Of a stretch of DNA of 64,000 bases, positions 31,767 to 41,027 are shown piece after piece. The number at the start of each line of letters is the position of its first letter. The stretch's first letter is position 1. This stretch comes from Planotetraspora sp. A-T 1434 (GTDB lineage: Bacteria; Actinomycetota; Actinomycetes; Streptosporangiales; Streptosporangiaceae). Under the pieces are notes generated by a model that was given only the letters and a program-made list of their open reading frames with translations, was not told the origin of the DNA and searched no databases. A program made the translations under genes and the position numbers. The stretch is taken from NCBI RefSeq assembly GCF_025420585.1, contig NZ_JAOEGB010000027.1, positions 1 to 64,000 of the forward strand. Reading direction: 5' to 3'.

Positions 31767-32921
31767 ATGCGCACCGCCACCGCCCTGACCGCCGCCGCCC
31801 TGGCTCTCGCCGGGCTCACCGCCTGCTCCTCGACGAGCGGCTCCGGGGACACCGGCACGACGACCGCCGCGGCCGGGCCCGGGAAGCTGGGGAAGATCGC
31901 CGTCGCCGCCACCGACACCGACTGCAAGGTCGGCGCGGCCCAGCTCGCCGCCGGCACCTCCACCTTCGCCATCACCAACAACGGCAGCAAGGTGACCGAG
32001 TTCTACGTGTACGCCCCGGGCGACCGGGTGATGGGCGAGGTCGAGGACATCGTCCCCGGCCTGACCCGCGAGGTCGTCATCGAGCTCCCGCCGGGGGCCT
32101 ACGAGGCCACCTGCAAGCCGGGAATGTCCGGCAAGGGGATCCGCAACCCGCTCACGGTCACCGGCGAGCACAAGCCGCTGGCCGCGGACGCGAAGCTCTC
32201 CCAGGCGGTCGCGAGCTACAAGGCGTACATCAAGTCCCAGTCCGACACGCTGCTCGTCAAGACGAAGGAGTTCGCGGACGCCGTCAAGGCGGGCGACATC
32301 GCCAAGGCCAAGGATCTCTACCCGGTCGCCCGCACCTACTGGGAGCGCATCGAGCCGGTGGCCGAGGTCTTCGGCGACCTCGACCCGGCGATCGACGCCC
32401 GCGCGAACGACGTGGCCAAGGGCGAGAAGTGGACGGGCTTCCACAAGATCGAGAAGGATCTGTGGGTCACCAAGGACGTGAGCCAGGACGGCCCGATCGC
32501 CGACAAGCTCATGGCCGACGTCACCACGATCGTGGCGAAGTCCAACTCGGCGGAGCTCTCCCCCGTCCAGCTCGCGAACGGCGCCAAGGAACTGCTCGAC
32601 GAGGTGGCCACCGGCAAGATCACCGGCGAGGAGGACCGCTACTCCCACACCGACCTGTGGGACTTCGACGCCAACCTCCAGGGGTCCAAAGCCGCCGTCC
32701 AGGCCCTCCGGCCGGTGCTGCAGGAGCGCGCCGCCGACCTGGTGACGACCCTCGACGAGAAGTTCGCCGCGGCCGAGACCACGCTCGGCGGGCACCGGGC
32801 CGGGGACGGCTGGAAGCCGCACAACGAGCTGTCCAAGGACGATCTGAAGGCCCTGTCGGACGCCATCAACGCCCTCGCCGAGCCGATCAGCAGGGTCGCC
32901 GCCGTGGTGGCTGCCAAATGA
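31767..32921 (+). CDS. efeO: iron-uptake lipoprotein EfeO (cupredoxin + M75)
   Basis: A 384-aa secreted component. The lipobox is LTACSS (Cys about 20). Residues about 35-125 form a cupredoxin-like domain, and residues about 135-380 the imelysin/M75 domain with the metal-site HxxE motif in GFHKIEKDLW and the conserved HTDLWDFDANLQGS. It binds iron at the cell surface and delivers it to EfeU. The ATG has an AGTCGGAGTCC leader. The stop overlaps the start of efeB (ATGA). Confidence 0.93.
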   Translation: MRTATALTAAALALAGLTACSSTSGSGDTGTTTAAAGPGKLGKIAVAATDTDCKVGAAQLAAGTSTFAITNNGSKVTEFYVYAPGDRVMGEVEDIVPGLTREVVIELPPGAYEATCKPGMSGKGIRNPLTVTGEHKPLAADAKLSQAVASYKAYIKSQSDTLLVKTKEFADAVKAGDIAKAKDLYPVARTYWERIEPVAEVFGDLDPAIDARANDVAKGEKWTGFHKIEKDLWVTKDVSQDGPIADKLMADVTTIVAKSNSAELSPVQLANGAKELLDEVATGKITGEEDRYSHTDLWDFDANLQGSKAAVQALRPVLQERAADLVTTLDEKFAAAETTLGGHRAGDGWKPHNELSKDDLKALSDAINALAEPISRVAAVVAAK

Positions 32922-34180
32922 CCGGCCGGATGAGCGGGATCAGCCGCAGGAAGCTGTTCGGCCTGGGGGCGGCGAGTGTGGCGGCCGTCGGAGCGGGCGC
33001 CGTCGCGAGCCGCGCACTGATCGAGGAGCCCCCGGCCGCGCACGCGGCGTCGACGTCCGGCCCCGTGCCCTTCTACGGCGCGCACCAGGCGGGCATCACG
33101 ACGCCGGCGCAGGACCGGCTGCACTTCGTCTCCTTCAACGTGATCACCACCAAACGGGCCGAGCTGGCCGACCTGCTTCAGGAGTGGACGGCCGCCGCCG
33201 CGCGGATGACCCAGGGCAGGGACGCAGGCACGTTCGGAGCGGTCGGCGGCGCCCCCGAGGCTCCGCCGGACGACACCGGCGAGGCCCTGGGCCTGCCGCC
33301 CTCCGGGCTGACGCTGACGGTCGGCTTCGGGGCGTCGCTGTTCGACGGCAGGTTCGGGCTGGCCGGCCGTAAGCCGGCGGCCCTGGCCGACCTGCCCGCG
33401 TTCCCCGGCGAGGACCTCACGCCGGAGATCTCGGGCGGCGACATCTGCGTCCAGGCGTGCGCGCACGACCCGCAGGTCGCCGTGCACGCGATCCGCAACC
33501 TCGCGAGGATCGGGTTCGGCAAGGTGTCGGTCCGCTACTCGCAACTCGGCTTCGGCCGGACCTCCTCCACCTCGCGCGCGCAGGCCACGCCCCGCAACCT
33601 GATGGGTTTCAAGGACGGGACGAACAACCTCAAGCTCGAGGACACCGCGATGCTCCGCGACCATCTGTGGGCCGCCCCCGGCGACGGCCCGGCCTGGATG
33701 GACGGCGGCAGCTACCTGGTCACCCGCAAGATCCGCATGCACGTCGAGACCTGGGACCGCACCTCGCTGGGGGAGCAGGAGGCGATCTTCGGCCGGGACA
33801 AGGGCAAGGGGGCGCCCCTCACCGGGCACGGGGAGTTCGACGCGCCGGACTTCGCGAAGACCGGCCCCGACGGCAAGCCGGTGATCGCGGCCGACGCGCA
33901 CGTACGGCTCGCGCACCCGTCCAGCCACGGAGGGGCCCGGCTGCTGCGGCGGGGTTACAACTTCGTCGACGGCTCGGACGGCCTCGGACGGCTCGACGCC
34001 GGCCTTTTCTTCATGGCCTACCAGCGCGACCCGCGCAAGCAGTTCGTGCCGATTCAGATGGAGCTGGCCGGCAAGGACGCGCTCAACGAGTACATCAAAC
34101 ATGTCTCCAGCGGCCTGTTCGCCGTTCCTCCCGGCGTGACGGACGCCGGCGACTACTGGGGCCGCGCCCTGTTCGCGTGA
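32918..34180 (+). CDS. efeB: Tat-exported DyP-type heme peroxidase EfeB
   Basis: A 420-aa DyP peroxidase. The twin-arginine signal SRRKLFGLGAASVAAVGAG is at the N-terminus, then the ferredoxin-like peroxidase halves. The DyP signature GxxDG appears as GFKDGTNN (about residue 230), and the proximal-His region is in AHPSSHGGARLLRRGYNFVDG near 330. It exits folded with heme and is thought to oxidise ferrous iron or handle heme for EfeU/EfeO. It is translationally coupled to efeO. Confidence 0.94.
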   Translation: MTGRMSGISRRKLFGLGAASVAAVGAGAVASRALIEEPPAAHAASTSGPVPFYGAHQAGITTPAQDRLHFVSFNVITTKRAELADLLQEWTAAAARMTQGRDAGTFGAVGGAPEAPPDDTGEALGLPPSGLTLTVGFGASLFDGRFGLAGRKPAALADLPAFPGEDLTPEISGGDICVQACAHDPQVAVHAIRNLARIGFGKVSVRYSQLGFGRTSSTSRAQATPRNLMGFKDGTNNLKLEDTAMLRDHLWAAPGDGPAWMDGGSYLVTRKIRMHVETWDRTSLGEQEAIFGRDKGKGAPLTGHGEFDAPDFAKTGPDGKPVIAADAHVRLAHPSSHGGARLLRRGYNFVDGSDGLGRLDAGLFFMAYQRDPRKQFVPIQMELAGKDALNEYIKHVSSGLFAVPPGVTDAGDYWGRALFA

Positions 34181-34311
34181 ATTTACGGTGAACGAGTGCT
34201 GAATTCTAAATACGTTCTCTCCCTCGACCTCACGTATTCCGGTTATCTCCCATAATTCGGGGTGGATGCGGGGCCAAATCGGCTGCGGGAGCTCGCCAAA
34301 GGAACGTTTGA

Positions 34312-35436
34312 ATGAAGCGATGGATCGGCGTCGGGCTGGCGCTGCTCCTGGGCGGGGCCGTCGTGCTGGCTCTCGTCCTCGGCAACAGCGGCGGAAGCGG
34401 CGGCGGCGGGGGCGGGGGGACGAAGCAGCTCACGACGGTCCGCGGGGTGATCGGTTCGGAGAAGAAGCCGTTCTTCGACGACGCGCAGGTCCAGGCGGCG
34501 TTCGCGAAGCACGGGCTGCGGGTGGAGGTCGACACGGCCGGGTCGCGGCAGATCGCCACCTCGGTCGACCTCGGCAAGTACGCCTTCGCCTTCCCCTCCA
34601 GCGTCCCGGCGGCGGAGAAGATCCGGCAGGAGCGTAGGGCCAGCCGTACGTACTCGCCGTTCTACTCCCCCATGGCCATCGCGACGTTCCAGCCGATCGT
34701 CGACGTGCTGACGAAAGCCGGCGTGGTCCACGACTCCGGCTCGGGCTACCAGGTGCTCGACATCAAGAAGTACCTCGACCTGGTCGCCAAAGGCACCCGC
34801 TGGGACGCGCTGCCTGGCAACACGACCTACCGGGCCCGCAAGCGGGTGCTGCTCACCACCACCGACGTGCGCACGTCGAACTCCGCCGCGATGTACCTGG
34901 CGATGACCAGCTACGTCGCCAACGGCGACGACGTGGTGAACTCATCCGCCCAGGCGGCCACGGTCGCCGAGAAGGTGTCCCCGCTCTTCCTCGACCAGGG
35001 CTACTCGGAGTCGTCGAGCGAGGCGCCGTTCGAGGACTACCTCGCGATGGGCGCCGGGAAGACGCCGATGGTCGTGATCTACGAGGCGCAGTACGCGTCG
35101 CGCCTGTTCGCGGCCGACGGGGCGATCCGCCCGGACATGCGGCTGATCTACCCCTCGCCGACCGTGCTCAGCAAGCACACGCTCGTGCCGTTCACCGACC
35201 AGGCGGCCGAGGTCGGCAGGCTCCTCCAGGAGGACCCCGAGTTCGCCCGCCTCGAGGCGAGATACGGCTTCCGCACGGCCGACCCGAAGGTCTTCGCCGG
35301 CCTGGTCGCCTCGGCCAAGGCCCAGATCCCCGGCAGCCTGGTCGACGTCGTGGAGCCGCCCACCTACGACCACCTGGAGCGGCTCATCGCCACGATCGAG
35401 CGGCGCTACCTGGCCGGCGCCAAGCCCACCTCCTGA
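34312..35436 (+). CDS. membrane-anchored solute-binding-like protein of the TelA operon
   Basis: A 374-aa protein. A single N-terminal hydrophobic segment (IGVGLALLLGGAVVLALVL) and a Gly/Ser linker anchor an extracellular domain. The domain has a type 2 periplasmic-binding feel: TTVRGVIGSEKKPFFDD, YAFAFPSSVPAAEKI, VVIYEAQYASRLF and LIYPSPTVLSKHTLVPF. RBS AAAGGAAC precedes the ATG. It opens a four-gene operon with TelA, a VWA lipoprotein and a small membrane protein. No ABC permease or ATPase is nearby, so it is not an ordinary importer subunit. Function unknown; inferred to sense or present a ligand to the complex. Confidence 0.72.
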   Translation: MKRWIGVGLALLLGGAVVLALVLGNSGGSGGGGGGGTKQLTTVRGVIGSEKKPFFDDAQVQAAFAKHGLRVEVDTAGSRQIATSVDLGKYAFAFPSSVPAAEKIRQERRASRTYSPFYSPMAIATFQPIVDVLTKAGVVHDSGSGYQVLDIKKYLDLVAKGTRWDALPGNTTYRARKRVLLTTTDVRTSNSAAMYLAMTSYVANGDDVVNSSAQAATVAEKVSPLFLDQGYSESSSEAPFEDYLAMGAGKTPMVVIYEAQYASRLFAADGAIRPDMRLIYPSPTVLSKHTLVPFTDQAAEVGRLLQEDPEFARLEARYGFRTADPKVFAGLVASAKAQIPGSLVDVVEPPTYDHLERLIATIERRYLAGAKPTS

Positions 35437-35499
35437 CCCCTGCGCGCTGCCTCTTACGCGCTGACCCCCACGCGGCACCCCCACAAGGAGAACCGAACA

Positions 35500-36666
35500 G
35501 TGTCCAACGATCTGGTGCTGACGCCGCCCGCCCCCGTAGCGGCGGTGCCGGTCGAGAAGGCCGCCACCATGCTGCCGCTCCCGGACGAGCGCGGCGCGGA
35601 GCTGGCGAGCAAGGCGGCGGGCTTCGCCGAGGAGCTGACGACGCTCGACCCCCGGTCGCCGGAGTTCACCAAGAAGGTCCACGACATCTCCTCGATGGGC
35701 GACTCGGAGATCCGGGCGTCGTCGCAGGTTTCGAACCGGATGCTGAAGCGCCCGGTGTCCGCGCTCGCCTCGGCGAAGGGTGAGGGCGCCGACGGCCAGG
35801 TCCAGGTCGCCAACCAGCTCGTGGCGCTCCGCCGTACGATCGTGGACCTGGACCCGAAGCAGGCCACCAGCGGCGCGAAGAAGCTGCTCGGTCTCATCCC
35901 GTTCGGGGACAAGCTGCGCGACTACTTCGCGAAGTACCAGAGCGCGCAGAAGCACATCGACGACATCATCCGGGCCCTCAAGTCCGGGCAGGACGAGCTG
36001 CTCAAGGACAACGCCGCCATCGAGGGCGAGAAGGCGAACCTCTGGGAGTCGATGACGAAACTGCAGGAGTACGCGGTGCTCGCGGCGGCGCTCGACTCGG
36101 CCCTCGAAGAACAGATCAACAGGATCGAGCTGACGGACTCGGAGAAGGCGACGGCGCTGCGCTCCGACGCCCTGTTCAGCGTCCGGCAGAAGCATCAGGA
36201 CCTGCTGACCCAGCTCGCCGTCTCCGCGCAGGGCTACCTCGCCCTGGACCTGATCCGCAAGAACAACCTGGAGCTGATCAAGGGCGTCGACCGGGCGACG
36301 ACCACGACGATCTCGGCGCTGCGGACCGCCGTCACGGTCGCCCAGGCGCTGGCCAACCAGAAGCTCGTGCTCGACCAGATCTCCGCCCTCAACGCGACGA
36401 CCTCGGACCTGATCCTGGCCACCAGCGAGATGCTGAAGACGCAGGCCGGCGAGATCCAGACGCAGGCCGCCTCCACCACGGTGAGCATGGAGGCGCTGCA
36501 GAAGGCGTTCGACAACATCTACACGACCATGGACATGATCGACACGTTCAAGGCGAAGGCCGTCGAGAGCATGGCGGTCACGGTCAACAACCTGACGGTC
36601 GAGCTCGACCACGCCAAGACCTATCTGGAGCGGGCCCGCCGCGACGACGAGGCGATCTCCTCATGA
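35500..36666 (+). CDS. telA: TelA/KlaA-family toxic-anion resistance protein
   Basis: A 388-aa mostly helical cytoplasmic protein of the TelA family, named for tellurite resistance. The family's long coiled-coil helices are clear: LVALRRTIVDLDPKQ, FGDKLRDYFAKYQSAQKHID (L-I-P-F-G-D is the family hallmark), TKLQEYAVLAAALDSALEEQ and VDRATTTTISALRTAVTVAQ. The GTG at 35500 has AAGGAG ten bases upstream. The 3' end overlaps the VWA gene by ATGA. In many genomes TelA is coupled to XpaC-like membrane proteins and Ter/VWA stress modules. Confidence 0.92.
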   Translation: MSNDLVLTPPAPVAAVPVEKAATMLPLPDERGAELASKAAGFAEELTTLDPRSPEFTKKVHDISSMGDSEIRASSQVSNRMLKRPVSALASAKGEGADGQVQVANQLVALRRTIVDLDPKQATSGAKKLLGLIPFGDKLRDYFAKYQSAQKHIDDIIRALKSGQDELLKDNAAIEGEKANLWESMTKLQEYAVLAAALDSALEEQINRIELTDSEKATALRSDALFSVRQKHQDLLTQLAVSAQGYLALDLIRKNNLELIKGVDRATTTTISALRTAVTVAQALANQKLVLDQISALNATTSDLILATSEMLKTQAGEIQTQAASTTVSMEALQKAFDNIYTTMDMIDTFKAKAVESMAVTVNNLTVELDHAKTYLERARRDDEAISS

Positions 36667-38243
36667 GGCGTCTCGCGGCGGCGGCCACACTGGCCGTGCT
36701 GGTCGCGGCGACGGCCTGCTCGCGCGGCGGCGACACGCCGGACACGCCGGGGCGGCTACCGGACGGGCCCGACGTGCTGCGCGTCCTCGCGGGCAGCGAG
36801 GTCAAGGACCTGGAGCCGCTGCTCAAGGAGGCGGCCGGCGCCGTGGGCGTGAAGGTGGCCCTGACCTACACCGGAACACTCGACGGCGCCGAGCAGGTGG
36901 CGAGCGGCGGGGCGGACGGGCACTACGACGCGACCTGGTTCTCCTCCAACCGCTACCTGTCGCTGATCGACGGGGCGAACGCCAAGCTGTCGACCCAGAC
37001 GAAGGTCATGGTCTCGCCCGTGGTGCTCGGCCTGAAGAAGACCAAGGCCCACGCGCTCGGCTGGGACACCAGGCAGGTCACCTGGGCGGACATCGCGGCG
37101 GCGGCCAAGGACCGGAAGTTCACCTTCGGCATGACGAACCCGGCGTCGTCCAACTCGGGCTTCTCCGCCCTGGTCGGCGTCACGGCCGCGCTCTCCAACG
37201 CGGGCGAGGCGCTGGACAAGGCGCAGATCGCCGCCGCGACGCCGAAGCTGAAGCAGTTCTTCTCCGCCCAGACGCTCACCGCGGGCTCGTCGGGCTGGCT
37301 CGCCGACGCGTACGCCAAGACGAGCTCGGTGGACGGGCTGATCAACTATGAGTCGGTGCTGCTCGGCCTGCAGAGCAGGCTCAAGGAGCCGCTCACGATC
37401 GTCTATCCCAGCGACGGCGTCGTCACCGCCGACTACCCGCTCACGCTGCTCGCGTCCTCCGCCAAGAAGGACCTGTACGGCAAGCTCGCCACGTGGCTGC
37501 GCACCCCGGACGTCCAGCGGAAGATCATGACGACGACCTACCGGCGGCCCATCGTGCCCGAGGTGCGGCCCGACCAGCGGTTCGGCACGGCCCAGTTGCT
37601 GGAGTTGCCGTTCCCGAACCGGCGCAGCGCCGCCGACGAGCTGATCAGCGCGTACCTCAACCAGGTGCGACGCCCGTCGCGGACGCTGTTCGTGCTCGAC
37701 ACCTCCGGCTCGATGCGGGGCGACAGGATCGACGCGCTCAAGCAGGCGCTCGCGGCGCTGACCGGCGCGGACACCTCGGTCTCCGGGCAGTTCTCCCGGT
37801 TCCGCAACCGCGAGACCGTGACGCTGCTGCCGTTCAACTCCGCTCCCGGGACGCCGCGCACGTTCACCGTGCCGGAGCGGGACGCCACCCCCGTCCTCGG
37901 CCAGATCAGGTCGTACGGCGAGGACCTCGACGCGGGCGGCGGCACGGCCATCTACGACAGTCTCCGGGCGGCGTATGAGCTGGCCGCACGGCAGGGGAAC
38001 GGCGGCGACTTCACGTCGATCGTGCTGATGACGGACGGGGACAACACCGACGGGGCCTCCTACGACGACTTCGCGTCCTACTACGCGACCACATCCCGGA
38101 ACGTCCGGACCTTCGTGGTGCTGTTCGGCGACAGCGACGTGGCGGAGATGAAGCAGGTCGCGGCGCTGACCGGCGGTGCGACGTTCGACGCCCGGTCGGG
38201 GTCGCTAGCGTCGGCGTTCAAGGAGATCCGTGGCTACCAGTGA
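36663..38243 (+). CDS. lipoprotein fusing a solute-binding-like domain to a VWA domain
   Basis: A 526-aa protein. The lipobox is VAATACS (Cys about 19). Residues about 35-320 resemble a type 2 periplasmic binding protein (VLRVLAGSEVKDLEPLLKEA, ATWFSSNRYLSLI, GMTNPASSNSGFSALVG). Residues about 335-520 are a von Willebrand A domain with an intact MIDAS: DTSGSMRGD, a Thr loop and VLMTDGDNTDG. The ATG overlaps the telA stop. It should be displayed outside the cell, so it cannot touch TelA directly without the membrane partners. The domain pairing is unusual. Confidence 0.85.
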   Translation: MRRLAAAATLAVLVAATACSRGGDTPDTPGRLPDGPDVLRVLAGSEVKDLEPLLKEAAGAVGVKVALTYTGTLDGAEQVASGGADGHYDATWFSSNRYLSLIDGANAKLSTQTKVMVSPVVLGLKKTKAHALGWDTRQVTWADIAAAAKDRKFTFGMTNPASSNSGFSALVGVTAALSNAGEALDKAQIAAATPKLKQFFSAQTLTAGSSGWLADAYAKTSSVDGLINYESVLLGLQSRLKEPLTIVYPSDGVVTADYPLTLLASSAKKDLYGKLATWLRTPDVQRKIMTTTYRRPIVPEVRPDQRFGTAQLLELPFPNRRSAADELISAYLNQVRRPSRTLFVLDTSGSMRGDRIDALKQALAALTGADTSVSGQFSRFRNRETVTLLPFNSAPGTPRTFTVPERDATPVLGQIRSYGEDLDAGGGTAIYDSLRAAYELAARQGNGGDFTSIVLMTDGDNTDGASYDDFASYYATTSRNVRTFVVLFGDSDVAEMKQVAALTGGATFDARSGSLASAFKEIRGYQ

Positions 38244-38850
38244 CCGGGTCCTGGCCTACCTCGGCTCGACCAGGAACATCGTCGGCTCGGGCCTCGCCCT
38301 GCTCGGCCTGGTGCTGCACTTCCTCGGGCTGGCCGGGTCGTTCTGGCCCGTCGTCGTCATAGGGCTCTACGGAGTGGGGGCGCTGCTCACCCCGCCGGAC
38401 CGGGTGCGGCTGACGATCTCCCATGCCGAGGTCGAGACGCGGCAGCTCCGGGCCGACCTCGACGCGCTCGTGCCGAAGGTGTCCGCGACCCGGTTCCCGG
38501 ACGATGTCGTGGCGAAGGTAGGCGGGCTGGCCGCGATCCTCCGCGACATCCTGGCCAGGGCGGAGGCGCTGACCTCCTCCCCCGACCAGCTCCACGTCGT
38601 GTCGCAGGCGATCCGCGACTACCTGCCGACCAGCCTGGAGGCCTACGCCAACCTGCCCAGGTCGTACGCGCTGACCCGGCGGGGCGAGCGGGAGCGCAGC
38701 GCGCACGAGGAGCTGATGGCCCAGCTCGACCTGCTGGAGACGGGCCTCACCAAGGTGGCCGACGCCGTCTACCAGGGGGACGAGCAGGCCCTCAGGGACC
38801 AGGGCCGGTTCCTGCGGGACCGGTTCGGCGGCTCAGAGCTCGACATCTGA
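38230..38850 (+). CDS. small two-helix membrane protein of the TelA operon (XpaC-like role)
   Basis: A 206-aa protein. The GTG start overlaps the VWA gene by 14 bases. Two adjacent transmembrane helices (IVGSGLALLGLVLHFLGLAG and WPVVVIGLYGVGALL) are followed by a 150-residue cytoplasmic helical domain ending LLETGLTKVADAVYQGDEQA. By position and layout it parallels XpaC, the membrane partner of TelA in Bacillus, though I cannot claim homology. It would link cytoplasmic TelA to the surface VWA protein. It ends four bases from the convergent metallohydrolase gene. Confidence 0.7.
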   Translation: MATSDRVLAYLGSTRNIVGSGLALLGLVLHFLGLAGSFWPVVVIGLYGVGALLTPPDRVRLTISHAEVETRQLRADLDALVPKVSATRFPDDVVAKVGGLAAILRDILARAEALTSSPDQLHVVSQAIRDYLPTSLEAYANLPRSYALTRRGERERSAHEELMAQLDLLETGLTKVADAVYQGDEQALRDQGRFLRDRFGGSELDI

Positions 38851-38854
38851 CGGT

Positions 38855-40846
38855 TCACAGACGCGATTCGTAGACCGCGCGGGCCTTCTCGATGAGGTCG
38901 AGGTGGTCGCGGAGCTGGGCGGGCCCCTCGAGGGCGGCGTGGTCGCGGACGAGATCCTCCAGGAGCGCGAGCCAGCGCAGGCACCAGCGCACGTCCTCCT
39001 CGCGGGCGACATGCCTGCCCGCGACGTCGAGATAGACCGGGCTCGTGTGGGCGAAGACCTCACGGTGGAGCGACCGTGGGTGGCCGCGTCCCGACGCGAC
39101 CGCCACGACGTAGGTGGGGCCGTCCACGACCAGCGTAGCCGTCAGCTCGCCGCCGAGGCCCCCTCCCCGTCCAGTAGAGCTACGGGCGGCGGACTGGGCG
39201 AGGGGGCCGGCCGCCGTGCGGATCTCCAGGCGCTCCACCTCGGGGCCGACCGTCCTGGCCGTGATCGTCACTCGGTCGCCCGGCGCGAGGTCCAGCGTGT
39301 CCCCCGGCTCGTGGCCGTCCACGGTCAGCTCCAGCCACGGGCCGGTGGTGGCGAACGTCCGGCCCTGCCGTACGGCTCCGGCGAACGACTCGGCGGACAG
39401 GGGTCCGTCGAGGCGGGCGTACACGCGCTCCCAGCCGGGCGGGCTGGAGACCGTGTCCTGCCGGGTGAAGGAGAGCATCGTGTCGGTGCCGGCGAGGGCG
39501 GCGAGCCGGTTCCCCGCGCCGATGAGCCGCCGGTAGACCTCCACGGTGCCGGAAAAGTCCGAGAAGTGAAGCAGCTCGACGCCGTCCATCAGGCCGAGGA
39601 CGGCGTCCACGACGAGGGCCCGCCCCGAGCAGTCTCGGCACCCGTCGCCGATGATCTCCTCAGGCGTGGAGACCGGCCCGTGGAAGGGATGGGCGTACCC
39701 GAGGACGGCGTTCAGCTCCCGCATCTCGCCGCAGGCGGTTGCGTTCGGCGGCCAGTCGGCGTCGCCCGCGAACCCGGTGTGGTAGGCCGACGGCGGCGCG
39801 GCCATCCCGAACGCGTGGACGTGGCCGAGGAGGTCGTTGCGGTATTCCACGCCCATACGGGCGATGTGGGTGGCGTCCGACCACGGCAGGTCGCGGCCCG
39901 CCCAGTGCTGGAGCGCCTCGCGGTCGTAGACCCGCTCCCCCGCGACGTTGCCCGCGACGAGGTTGAGCACGTGCAGGTCCTCGCCGAGCTGGGCGGCCGC
40001 CGCCTCGGTGGGCGTCGCGACCAGGTCGCCCGCCCAGTTGAGGTGGACGTGGAGGTCCGCGCCGTACCAGCCGCGGGCGGCGGCGTCGTAGATCCGTTCG
40101 GGGGCCAGCTCGACGAGCGTCTCGCGCCACGGCTCGGGCACCACGGCCGTCTCCGCCGTGCCGTACTCCATGCCGCGCGAGACGCGGACGGTCAGGGGCT
40201 CGGCGGGGACGTCGAGCACGAGGTCGTCGCCGTGGAAGAACGGCACGTCGCGGTAGTCGCGCCGGGGCGGGCTGCCCGGCGGATACCACCCCTGGCCCCC
40301 GCCGGACAGGACGGTCCAGCGGCACGGGAACCCGGCGCGCAGGCGCAGCCTGGCCGGCACGGCCGCCCGGACCAGCCCCGAGAGGTCCACCGCCCGGCCG
40401 TCGGCCGTCACGGGCGTGGCGCTGGTCACGTCGAGGAGCCGGGCGCTCCCCGGCCCGATGTCGTACGGCACGCCGCCGACAGTGACTCGGGCGGCGGTGT
40501 CGCGGGCCGAGTCGACCAGCAGGACGGCGGGGACGGGATCGGCCGACAGGACCGCCGTCGCCGGGCCGGTCTCCAGCCGGTGGCCGTCCTGGAGGAGCCT
40601 CAGCACGGTGAGCCCCCTGGGGACCTCGCCGCCGAGCGCGTCACGGAACGCCTCGCCGAGCTCCGTGTCGCCGGCGTCACGGCCGAAGGCCATCCGCCTC
40701 GCCTCGTCGGGGAACCGGAGGAAGCTCATCATGCGTACGTACGTCAGCGGCGGCTCTCCCCAGGTGAGCCCGTGCTCGTCCAGCAGCGCCCGGTACTCCT
40801 CCAGAGCCCGGGCCACCGGTTGCGGCGCCATCGGATCCTGATGCAT
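38855..40846 (-). CDS. CehA/McbA-like PHP-fold metallohydrolase
   Basis: A 663-aa protein. An N-terminal beta-rich region with two domains (about 1-260) precedes a PHP-like hydrolase core beginning YGADLHVHLNWAGD (about residue 264). Further metal ligands are expected at VLGYAHPFHGP (about 395) and ALAGTDTMLSF (about 470). Carbaryl hydrolase CehA and McbA share this arrangement, but many family members have unknown substrates. The ATG at 40846 or the Met five codons in could be the start. It is monocistronic, convergent with the TelA operon. Confidence 0.78.
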   Translation of the reverse strand: MHQDPMAPQPVARALEEYRALLDEHGLTWGEPPLTYVRMMSFLRFPDEARRMAFGRDAGDTELGEAFRDALGGEVPRGLTVLRLLQDGHRLETGPATAVLSADPVPAVLLVDSARDTAARVTVGGVPYDIGPGSARLLDVTSATPVTADGRAVDLSGLVRAAVPARLRLRAGFPCRWTVLSGGGQGWYPPGSPPRRDYRDVPFFHGDDLVLDVPAEPLTVRVSRGMEYGTAETAVVPEPWRETLVELAPERIYDAAARGWYGADLHVHLNWAGDLVATPTEAAAAQLGEDLHVLNLVAGNVAGERVYDREALQHWAGRDLPWSDATHIARMGVEYRNDLLGHVHAFGMAAPPSAYHTGFAGDADWPPNATACGEMRELNAVLGYAHPFHGPVSTPEEIIGDGCRDCSGRALVVDAVLGLMDGVELLHFSDFSGTVEVYRRLIGAGNRLAALAGTDTMLSFTRQDTVSSPPGWERVYARLDGPLSAESFAGAVRQGRTFATTGPWLELTVDGHEPGDTLDLAPGDRVTITARTVGPEVERLEIRTAAGPLAQSAARSSTGRGGGLGGELTATLVVDGPTYVVAVASGRGHPRSLHREVFAHTSPVYLDVAGRHVAREEDVRWCLRWLALLEDLVRDHAALEGPAQLRDHLDLIEKARAVYESRL

Positions 40847-41027
40847 CGCGACCTCCCCCTCATAACGAACCCGTCACGTCGTAAGCGCCGCCATCGTCAC
40901 ACGGAGGAGTTGAGCTGGGCGAATATGCAATCGTGCATCTTGGGCCCCACGGGTGGGGGAATATGCCACCGGGAGGGAAACCTCATGACCCGAACGTCAA
41001 TCGGTTCACTCCGGGTCTACTCCGGGT

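Noticed and set aside
31292-34180. 962-aa frame ending in EfeB
   Set aside because: Only the last 420 residues (from 32918) form a real Tat-signal peroxidase. The first part is antisense-like readthrough of efeU and efeO in another frame.
34312-38243. ABC importer for an anion or metal
   Set aside because: Two solute-binding-like domains are present, but no permease or ATPase lies nearby, and the partners are TelA and a small membrane protein.
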